Shown in pieces: positions 9,296-15,864 of a stretch of 64,000 nucleotides of DNA. The notes below the pieces were generated by a model. It saw only the letters and a list, made by a program, of their open reading frames with translations, made no database searches and was not told where the DNA came from. Made by a program: the position numbers and the translations under genes. Within the stretch, counting starts at the first letter, position 1, and every line of letters begins with the position of its first letter. Origin of the DNA: Candidatus Heimdallarchaeota archaeon (lineage in GTDB: Archaea > Asgardarchaeota > Heimdallarchaeia > JABLTI01); NCBI GenBank assembly GCA_018238155.1, contig JABCTZ010000001.1, forward strand, positions 51,691 to 115,690, given 5' to 3'.

Positions 9296-10912
9296 TTAAA
9301 ATTTAATATATTCAATCCTTGGCAAAGAGTTCTGTGGGAATCTTGAAAGAAGCACTCCTTGAGAGGAAATGGAAGATATATCTCTTACTTTTGAGATTCT
9401 TGGATTCATGCTATCAACTATTGATACTAATTGATTCATATTTGCTATTTGTCCGCTGTGGAGGCAATATCGAATCATACTCGATGGAGTTAATGCTTCA
9501 TAAATTGGTATTGACAACTTTTTGGATATTTCGTTTCGGAAATTGCTGAAATTCCCTTCAGAGAGATTTCTATTATGTGTATCGTGATATATTTTTCTAA
9601 TTATTGCTGGTGGAACACCCTTGAAAGCAAAGGCATACAATTCCAGAGAAGATGGATCGAAATACAATTCATGTACAACACCTACCAATGATCTATCTGG
9701 TGATAGTACTCTCCGTCCTAATAACCCTGCATTTTCTGCTAGAGTTAAAACTTGAGAGTTTTGATTTAAAATTGGTTGATTATTTATATAATTAATCGCA
9801 CTAACAGGAACTGAAGCGAAATAGGAATTAATTAATTTCAACAAATCAATTCCAAGTTTGTTCTGAATAGAATATTTTACTACATTTTCAGGATATAGTG
9901 CCTGTTCTTTATCCACTCCAAATGAATCCACTATTAGTTGTTGTAATCTGTCTTCAATTACTTTTGGATTTGAGGATGATCGCAATCTTGAAGGTCCTAC
10001 TACAGCTATATCACGAATTACTGCTAGAGAAGGTCTATCTGTTGCAATTATCGCGAAACTACTCCCAATGATGTTTATATCACCGATTAATTTCCCAATA
10101 GTGATTCCTTTCCATTTGATCCAAATGTCCTCTCCTGGTGGTGGTCTAGTTGGCTCATGAGTTACCCTTTGAGCGTTAGTTTGTATTGGTTCTGCTTTTG
10201 GTTGAGGTGTAGCAATAGCTCTTTGTTTTGTTGATTTTCTTTGTTTCTCTGATTTGGTCCAATCTTCTTTTTTAAACTCTACATCTGCAATTTTTGATAA
10301 TTTTTTAGCTACAGAATGAGTGTTCTTTTGAATCTTTAATAAGCGCTTTCTCTCTAAATCCAATTCCTTCTTTTTTGCTGTATCCATTGCAGCATCGATT
10401 GCAAGCTCATCTATGTTTTGATTAATAACAGTGCTCAGTTGTTCAATTAATTCTAATGATTTTGGTATTCCTTGGATTAGCGTTTCTCTTTTGGCTTTAA
10501 TTGTTAACAATAACGTTTCGTATTCTCTTTTTTTACTTTTTATTGCTGATTCTGTAACACTACCTTTTGCTGCCAGCTCATCTAGTTTTTTGATTCGAAC
10601 TTGAACACTTTTCTTTTCTTCTTCAATATACTCCAATCTTCTAATAAAACTTTGAACATTTACATGGATAGTTTCAAGGTCAGGTATAATTGCTTCGTAA
10701 GTTGCAAAACCATCTCGAATATATGATTTCTCTTCGGCTGATTCTAAAACGTGATAGTAATTTTTCTTTAACGTTTCATATAATTCATCACTGATATCTC
10801 GCTTCCTTTTTCTTATATCTAGTTCCTCAATTAAAGTTAAAATATAGTTTTTGCCGAAATTTTCCAATTGAATTTCATTTTTAGCCAAATGGTTTGAACC
10901 CCTTGCTGTCAT
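9296..10912 (-). CDS. Coiled-coil protein with C-terminal PRC-barrel-like domains (CdvA-like?)
   Basis: 538 residues starting at ATG. The N-terminal 60 residues contain a two-helix motif (RDISDELYETLKKNYYHVLE) of the kind found in CdvA-like coiled-coil proteins. It is followed by about 150 residues of charged coiled coil, a Lys/Pro/Gln linker (about 215-260), and a beta-rich C-terminal half. Two segments of that half look PRC-barrel-like: IWIKWKGITIGKLIGDI, and LLGRRVLSPDRSLVGVV leading into LELYAFAFKG. CdvA of Thermoproteota couples a PRC-like fold to a coiled coil and recruits ESCRT-III; here the order is reversed. A membrane-remodelling or division role is inference only. No ESCRT gene lies in the window. 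Confidence 0.6.
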   Translation of the reverse strand: MTARGSNHLAKNEIQLENFGKNYILTLIEELDIRKRKRDISDELYETLKKNYYHVLESAEEKSYIRDGFATYEAIIPDLETIHVNVQSFIRRLEYIEEEKKSVQVRIKKLDELAAKGSVTESAIKSKKREYETLLLTIKAKRETLIQGIPKSLELIEQLSTVINQNIDELAIDAAMDTAKKKELDLERKRLLKIQKNTHSVAKKLSKIADVEFKKEDWTKSEKQRKSTKQRAIATPQPKAEPIQTNAQRVTHEPTRPPPGEDIWIKWKGITIGKLIGDINIIGSSFAIIATDRPSLAVIRDIAVVGPSRLRSSSNPKVIEDRLQQLIVDSFGVDKEQALYPENVVKYSIQNKLGIDLLKLINSYFASVPVSAINYINNQPILNQNSQVLTLAENAGLLGRRVLSPDRSLVGVVHELYFDPSSLELYAFAFKGVPPAIIRKIYHDTHNRNLSEGNFSNFRNEISKKLSIPIYEALTPSSMIRYCLHSGQIANMNQLVSIVDSMNPRISKVRDISSISSQGVLLSRFPQNSLPRIEYIKF

Positions 10913-11075
10913 TGTTGATAGAGAAGATATCTACGTTATAGTACTATTAGCTACATAATACCATTTTAATATTTAGTAATGGATTTAGTCCTAAAAGATA
11001 ATATCTTTTTCGCTCAGAAATATCAAAAGCATATTATATTCATTTAATAATTTTTGTTTAATCGTTGTGATAATT

Positions 11076-11711
11076 ATGAAAGAGATTATCTTAGCCTCTG
11101 CATCACCAAGGCGTCATGAATTGCTTACTCTAATTGGAATTCCTCATATTGTTATTCCTTGTAAAGAAGAAGAAGGTCAAGTAACAAATAATGCTTCAAA
11201 ATCTTCTGCTTCAGAAAAAAAACAAGAAACAATAGAAGAAAGCATCTTACAAGTAGCATGTCAAAAAGCACTATGTGTTGCGAAAACATTATCTCCTGCA
11301 AAAAAGAAATCTGCTTTAATTTTGGGTGCAGATACTATTGTAGTACTAAATGATGAGATTATTGGAAAACCTTCTTCCCTTGAAGATGCTTTTGAAATGC
11401 TCAAGAGATTAACTGGGAATGTTCATGAAGTTTATACTGGTTTATGTTTGTATGACCTTGAGGTTGATCGATTATATTCTGGAGTTGAGAAAACTTTAGT
11501 GAGTATGATTTCTTGTTCTGATAGTAGAATTCAAGCGTATATTGCATCTGAGCATATTTTGGACAAAGCAGGCGCATATGCTGTTCAAGGAATTGGTGCA
11601 GCGCTAATTGATCATATAGATGGTTGTTTCTATAATGTAATGGGACTACCTCTTAGCAGATTAACCAATATTTTGGATGAGATTGGATATCCTTTTCTCA
11701 AAACTAAATAG
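11076..11711 (+). CDS. maf: Maf-like nucleoside triphosphate pyrophosphatase
   Basis: About 211 residues from ATG at 11076 (a GTG at 11067 adds three residues). The family hallmark SASPRRHELL sits at the very N-terminus, followed by the conserved ADTIV, GKP and L-x-x-L-x-G-x-x-H-x-V-x-T-G-L stretch (RLTGNVHEVYTGL) and the AYAVQGIGA block. Maf proteins hydrolyse non-canonical or modified NTPs to NMP plus pyrophosphate in the cytosol. There is a short low-complexity insertion (ASKSSASEKKQ) near residue 45 that is not typical of the family. It stands alone, divergent from the coiled-coil gene. Confidence 0.93.
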   Translation: MKEIILASASPRRHELLTLIGIPHIVIPCKEEEGQVTNNASKSSASEKKQETIEESILQVACQKALCVAKTLSPAKKKSALILGADTIVVLNDEIIGKPSSLEDAFEMLKRLTGNVHEVYTGLCLYDLEVDRLYSGVEKTLVSMISCSDSRIQAYIASEHILDKAGAYAVQGIGAALIDHIDGCFYNVMGLPLSRLTNILDEIGYPFLKTK

Positions 11712-11854
11712 TGATATCTCAAACCATTGTTTCGAATAGAAGGATTTTTTATTTGAAAAATTGAGATTGGAGAGAAACAAAGCTAAAAGAAAACTTTTTA
11801 ATATCAAAGTAAAACCAAAATAAAGCAGAATAAGAAAACACTTGAGGTCTACTA

Positions 11855-13378
11855 TTGAATTCAAAGAAACTCTCAGCAGTATTCATAATACTTGCAATGG
11901 TATTTGTAACGTCAGTTCAATTTATCTCACCAACTGAGACAAAAGCATCAGTTATTGAAGATTCTATTATTTTAACCCCTCGAAGCTCTGATGTGGTAAT
12001 AACCAAAAAGATTGTTGCATCTAATGGAAGCTTGCTTGAATTCTATAATACTTATTCAGAGGAGACTTTCTCCGTCATTGTTGAAGTTACAAACACAGCA
12101 AGTGAAGTTCTTCATAATGCTAGCATGACTTCACCTGAAATTAACGTCACAGATATGAGAGAAATCATCAGTCAATCTGTCTATGAAGAAGAATGGTTTA
12201 AAATTTTAGGTAATGGTTCACAATTCTTTGGTGATATTAATCCCGGTCAATCCAAGAGTGTTTCTTATACAATTGGATTCGAAGAGGAATATTACGATAC
12301 GGTTATTCAAAAAGAATTCTTTACTTTTAGTGCTACAAATATGACTTTCAACTGGGGCAATAGCACAGAAGATGTTAGTTACTCAAATGAAATCGATTTT
12401 AGAGTATTCGAAGTTGCTCCAACAGTTAGGGTTGAAAAATTCTTTGTTGTTAATGGTGCGAATACCTTAGACGGTAGACAAGCTTTTATCTTACAAGAAG
12501 AAGTAGTCAATGTAACAGTAAGAATAGTAATCAAAAATTTCATTCCATACGATATTAACCTTACATGTAATGATACCGACCCCAGTCCCAATTTTACTTT
12601 TGATGATTCATCAATTTTGGAATTTAATACTTCTTTATTACTTCCCAATCAAGAATTCTCATATTCCTATGAAATAACCCCAGTAGAGAATGGTACATTT
12701 ACACTTGATCCTTGTGAAATATCAGTCACATATTTGAATAATGGAACTGTCAAAGAATTCACTTCCAATAGCCCAAAAATAGAGTTATATATGCCAATAT
12801 ATGACGGAGATGATTGGACTCTGAAAATGCCTTTGATAAGTGTTGAAAAATACTTTGTGATTTTTGAAGAGAATTTAGATGGTGATCTTGTAGAAAAATA
12901 CTACAAAAAGTTGGAAGTATTCAACACTACAGAAGAACCTATTAAAATAATGATTAACGTAACAAATACAGGTTCAGTTGTTGCTTATAATATCACAATA
13001 GAGGAGACACAATTTAATGATTGGGTATTCGAAACTGATTTCTTAGAAATATGGACAATCAAAGAGTTAGCCCAAGGTCAAAATCTGACCCGGTTTTATA
13101 CTGTTACTCCTATCATTCTAGGAAGCTTCAAATTTGAACCCACAAAAGTTACTTTCTCCTATAAAAATCAATTAACTCTTGTCCATGTAATGGATCAAAC
13201 AATTTATTCATGTATCATTGAACTTACAATTTCGTTTGATGTCCCTGAGGTTGATTTATCCACACAATGGTGGATTGCTATTGGTATTAGCATTGGAGTA
13301 GTAGTCTTTACTGTTATTCCATTGGTAATTGCTTTTGTTACTTTCAAGGGACGAAGAAAAACACAGAAAGGAATGTAA
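11855..13378 (+). CDS. Cell-surface protein with Ig-like/DUF11-type domains and C-terminal membrane anchor
   Basis: 507 residues from TTG at 11855, with GAGGT upstream. The N-terminal signal peptide (LSAVFIILAMVFVTSVQFI) is followed by three repeated beta-sandwich-like units. Each opens with a V-x-K-x-F-V-V/F-x-x-G-like strand (IVASNGSLLEFYNT, VEKFFVVNGANTLDG, VEKYFVIFEENLDGD) and includes an N-V-T-x-T-G/N-x-x-x-x-x-N block typical of DUF11/CARDB-like domains. Many N-x-S/T sequons suggest N-glycosylation. A single membrane helix (WWIAIGISIGVVVFTVIPL) and a basic tail close the protein. Probably an S-layer-associated or adhesive surface protein. Ligand unknown. Confidence 0.75.
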   Translation: MNSKKLSAVFIILAMVFVTSVQFISPTETKASVIEDSIILTPRSSDVVITKKIVASNGSLLEFYNTYSEETFSVIVEVTNTASEVLHNASMTSPEINVTDMREIISQSVYEEEWFKILGNGSQFFGDINPGQSKSVSYTIGFEEEYYDTVIQKEFFTFSATNMTFNWGNSTEDVSYSNEIDFRVFEVAPTVRVEKFFVVNGANTLDGRQAFILQEEVVNVTVRIVIKNFIPYDINLTCNDTDPSPNFTFDDSSILEFNTSLLLPNQEFSYSYEITPVENGTFTLDPCEISVTYLNNGTVKEFTSNSPKIELYMPIYDGDDWTLKMPLISVEKYFVIFEENLDGDLVEKYYKKLEVFNTTEEPIKIMINVTNTGSVVAYNITIEETQFNDWVFETDFLEIWTIKELAQGQNLTRFYTVTPIILGSFKFEPTKVTFSYKNQLTLVHVMDQTIYSCIIELTISFDVPEVDLSTQWWIAIGISIGVVVFTVIPLVIAFVTFKGRRKTQKGM

Positions 13379-13500
13379 TCTTTTCCTTTTTCTTCTATTT
13401 CATTTTTCAGTCTCTTTTAGACTTTTTTTGGTCTGTTTTTTGCAAACATTAATTAAAGAATTTAGAGTTTAATAATTCAATAATATATAAAACAGTAAAC

Positions 13501-13776
13501 TTGAAAGTGTTGGATAGAATGGTAAAAGAAAGACGTTTAAGAATTTTACATGATGAAACTGCTAAAGAAGACGAGCTTGTAATTCATACCAAGCTGAAAG
13601 AAGATTTAGATATTAAAACTAAAGTAGAAATTGTTGTTGCAAAAAGAAGATTTATTTTCAAAGTTCGGACTAAAACTACTGTAGAAGAAGATAAAATCTA
13701 TGGTAACCCAGAGGACTTGCTCATTAAAGGAATTCAAGATAATTCTATAGCAACAATAAGAGCACCTATTGAATAA
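13501..13776 (+). CDS. Small hypothetical protein
   Basis: 91 residues from TTG at 13501, or 85 from ATG at 13519; no strong ribosome binding site separates the two. It is charged, with alternating short strands and helices (RRLRILHDE, LVIHTKLKED, KVEIVVAKRRFIFKVR), and has no signal peptide or membrane segment. It resembles a small beta-rich cytosolic domain but I do not recognise a family. It is monocistronic, and a hairpin lies between it and the convergent Get3 gene. Confidence 0.6.
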   Translation: MKVLDRMVKERRLRILHDETAKEDELVIHTKLKEDLDIKTKVEIVVAKRRFIFKVRTKTTVEEDKIYGNPEDLLIKGIQDNSIATIRAPIE

Positions 13777-13801
13777 AATATCAAACAAAAAAAATTGTTC
13801 A

Positions 13802-13821
13802 CTATGATTCACGGATCATAG
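13802..13821. terminator. Hairpin between convergent genes
   Basis: Perfect 7-bp arms (CTATGAT / ATCATAG) with a 6-nt loop lie between a + gene ending at 13776 and a - gene ending at 13841. Both flanks are T/A-rich. Confidence 0.45.
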
Positions 13822-13840
13822 CTAACAGTTATTTTATCTT

Positions 13841-14881
13841 TTATTTAAATAAAACTTTACTAAGTAGTTTTAGTTGTTCAATACCACGGATTTCTTGTGG
13901 AACCATGGGAATTTCAGTTTGAATAAATTCACCGAAATATTGTTTCATTGTTAACATTGTTTTTTCTTGAATTTCGAATCTCTTTGCACAGAATTGGCAA
14001 TCTTTACTTGGTGGTATTAATTGATTTACAATGATGTGTTCTACAGGTATACCATATTCCTTTAATGAAGTGATTAATCTTTCAGTCTCATATAATGCCA
14101 TCATAGTAGGTATTGTTACAGGAATGAATTCTGTTTTCGTTTCATCTGCAAGCTGTATTCTTGCTTTTGTAATTGTTTTCTTGAGCGTTTCCATTACTTC
14201 AAGAGAATTATCCTCAACGTCTTCTCCACCTCCTCCACCTGAAAAGAGGTTTCGCATTCCTTTGAAAAGATTACCAAAACGCATTCTCATTTTGAGCATT
14301 CTGCCAATAAAGCTATCAAGATAATCTGGAAGAGAGAGGAATCTAAGAGTATGACCCGTTGGTGCGGTGTCAAAAACAACTAAATCATATTCATTTGATT
14401 CTATTAATTCAAGTAATTTGCTAAAAGCAAATGCTTCATCTGAACCGGGAGGGATAGAATCTTCACCTAACAAATCAGCACCTAGTCCCTCTAAACCTGG
14501 TGGCATTTGTGGTGCTCCTGTTGTTCCTTCTGTAGTATTTGATGTTGTCCCAAAACCCGGCATACCCATTCCTTGGGCACCTGGCATTCCCATTGAGCTC
14601 AACTGTTTAAAACTCTCCATGCCCTTCTCTGCATCTAGTTCCAATCCAAAGAGATTTCCATCAACATTTTCAATTTTGACAGATTCGCCCCCTGATAAAT
14701 CCTGATCAAAACAGTCAGAGAGTGAATGTGCTGGATCTGTACTTACAACAAGTACTTTATCAAAATGTTTTGCTAATTCTATACTAATAGCTGAAGCAGC
14801 TATTGTTTTACCCACACCACCCTTTCCTCCAAGGAAGAGATACGTTAAATCCTTTTTTTCTAGCAATGATTGTAAAGTCAT
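13841..14881 (-). CDS. get3: Get3/ArsA-type ATPase (tail-anchored protein targeting)
   Basis: About 346 residues from ATG at 14881 (upstream GTG gives four more). Deviant Walker A/P-loop GGKGGVGKT, Switch I DPAHSLSD, Switch II VFDTAPTGHTLR, and a C-terminal CQFC pair matching the CxxC zinc site that dimerises Get3/TRC40. Get3 binds hydrophobic tail anchors in the cytosol and delivers them to the membrane. ArsA would need arsenite-binding cysteines that are not seen. Residues about 100-145 form a Gly/Met/Pro-rich insert (GMPGAQGMGMPGF), and another Gly-rich stretch (FSGGGGGED) lies in the client-binding helical region. An EMC3-like insertase gene is in the same window at 33.2 kb. Confidence 0.9.
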   Translation of the reverse strand: MTLQSLLEKKDLTYLFLGGKGGVGKTIAASAISIELAKHFDKVLVVSTDPAHSLSDCFDQDLSGGESVKIENVDGNLFGLELDAEKGMESFKQLSSMGMPGAQGMGMPGFGTTSNTTEGTTGAPQMPPGLEGLGADLLGEDSIPPGSDEAFAFSKLLELIESNEYDLVVFDTAPTGHTLRFLSLPDYLDSFIGRMLKMRMRFGNLFKGMRNLFSGGGGGEDVEDNSLEVMETLKKTITKARIQLADETKTEFIPVTIPTMMALYETERLITSLKEYGIPVEHIIVNQLIPPSKDCQFCAKRFEIQEKTMLTMKQYFGEFIQTEIPMVPQEIRGIEQLKLLSKVLFK

Positions 14882-15208
14882 TTGAACCAACACATATTGT
14901 ATTAATTATGTTTGATGTTTTTTTAAGCTCCTTTTAAAACTTCTAATAGCTTTTTTTTTAATAATCAACAATTTTCTAACAGCCATTTAATTTCAAATAA
15001 CAACTTCTGAAATGAAATTTTGACTGACTTATATTTTTTTTTACATTTGATTTTAATGATTTTCAAAATGAAATTATTAGTTTTTAATATTACACTTTTG
15101 TTTCATATGAAAAATACTATGATACTCAATAGATTTGAATATAATAGAAGGTAAAGTATTTTTAAGGCATACTCAAAATAAATTCGACAAAAATTCAATT
15201 TCGAATAA
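14882..15208. other. AT-rich intergenic region, no gene seen
   Basis: About 330 bp of very AT-rich DNA between the divergent Get3 gene and the first ABC locus. It contains several homopolymeric T/A runs and must hold the Get3 promoter. No open frame longer than a few dozen codons and no RNA-like structure was recognised. Confidence 0.6.
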
Positions 15209-15220
15209 CTTTTATAAGTA
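15209..15220 (+). promoter_or_regulatory. TATA-like box of first secreted-protein/ABC locus
   Basis: The sequence CTTTTATAAGTA lies about 30 bp upstream of the inverted repeat and about 75 bp before the start codon. An archaeal TATA box here would place transcription start at or just before the inverted repeat. Confidence 0.55.
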
Positions 15221-15240
15221 TAATAAATACTAGAAAGTTA

Positions 15241-15300
15241 GTAATCAGTTTTTCTGATTATTAGAAATTTATAGGAAAAATGAGGGAAAATGAGGAAAAA
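15241..15300 (+). repeat. Conserved 60-nt leader, copy 1
   Basis: This 60-nt stretch, ending just inside the coding start, matches 38501-38560 with only two differences (near positions 15273 and 15286), by direct side-by-side reading. It includes the inverted repeat, the GAGG ribosome binding site and two tandem TGAGG(G/A)AAAA units that each supply an ATG. The coding sequences diverge immediately after it. Confidence 0.9.
15242..15260 (+). promoter_or_regulatory. Perfect inverted repeat in leader (operator or 5' RNA hairpin), copy 1
   Basis: TAATCAG-TTTTT-CTGATTA: 7-bp perfect arms around five T. Located about 30 bp after the TATA-like box and 30 bp before the start codon. It could be a repressor site over the transcription start or a hairpin at the mRNA 5' end. 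The identical element is at 38502. Confidence 0.75.
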
Positions 15301-15832
15301 TAAGAAAATATTATTGTTAAGTACTTTAATTTTGACTATGTTAGCAGTAACATTAGTTGCTCAAACAAATAGTGCATATTCACCTGTTCGCCCATTACGC
15401 AAAGTGCGAGTTTTCATAACACAAGTAAATTGTATAGGTCTACCTCAAGGGGGATGGTTCTCTCTTACTTTGTATCCTACATATCTTCGGCCATTTGGAG
15501 GTTATGGTGATGAATTTACATCAAATTCCAACTGTGGGGATATGTCAGGAGGTAGTTTTCTCTACCCTCCCGGAATTAGTTCTGGAACCCATGTCTATTA
15601 CAATAACTTGTATTGTGATTGGTCTCTTTGTATGGACTTTACTCAAAATGCAATATATTGCAGTGGTGAAATTAAAATAAAATATAAATTAAGACAGCAC
15701 AAATTATGGGGTCGTACTGAATATATTACAATATTATACAATACTTATTCTTATGATACAGAATATATAACCACTCTGCACTACGGAATGGGTGTTGTAA
15801 AAGTATATATCACATTTCAGCTTCTAAGCTGA
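15290..15832 (+). CDS. Small secreted protein of ABC locus 1
   Basis: 180 residues. Start ATG at 15290 follows GAGGG by five bases; an earlier ATG at 15280 opens only a seven-codon frame. The signal peptide (KILLLSTLILTMLAVTLVA) ends near residue 30. The mature part is beta-rich with five cysteines (VNCIG, SNCGD, LYCDW, SLCMD, IYCSG), many Tyr/Gly and almost no helix. It ends with an amphipathic strand (VVKVYITFQLLS). It is first in an apparent operon with a permease and two ABC ATPases, an arrangement recalling lactococcin-972-type bacteriocin loci, but I see no convincing lactococcin motif. The counterpart at 38550 shares the leader, length, signal peptide and C-terminal strand but little else. 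Confidence 0.8.
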   Translation: MRKNKKILLLSTLILTMLAVTLVAQTNSAYSPVRPLRKVRVFITQVNCIGLPQGGWFSLTLYPTYLRPFGGYGDEFTSNSNCGDMSGGSFLYPPGISSGTHVYYNNLYCDWSLCMDFTQNAIYCSGEIKIKYKLRQHKLWGRTEYITILYNTYSYDTEYITTLHYGMGVVKVYITFQLLS

Positions 15833-15846
15833 AAAGCTTTTTTTTT
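15826..15846 (+). terminator. Hairpin plus T-run between secreted-protein gene and permease, locus 1
   Basis: AAGCT-GAAA-AGCTT stem with a GAAA loop, overlapping the stop codon and running into nine T residues. Probably partly terminates, so that the first gene is expressed above the transporter genes. The equivalent position in locus 2 has an unrelated but functionally similar hairpin. Confidence 0.65.
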
Positions 15847-15864
15847 AAAAAATGTTGAGTGCAA

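Noticed and set aside
15280..15303. Seven-codon frame starting at the first ATG of the leader
   Set aside because: Too short to call a gene. The corresponding frame in locus 2 is not stopped at the same place, so a conserved leader peptide is not supported.
15290..15832. Direct assignment of the secreted protein to lactococcin 972
   Set aside because: Gene order is reminiscent, but length and motifs do not match; only the operon analogy is kept.
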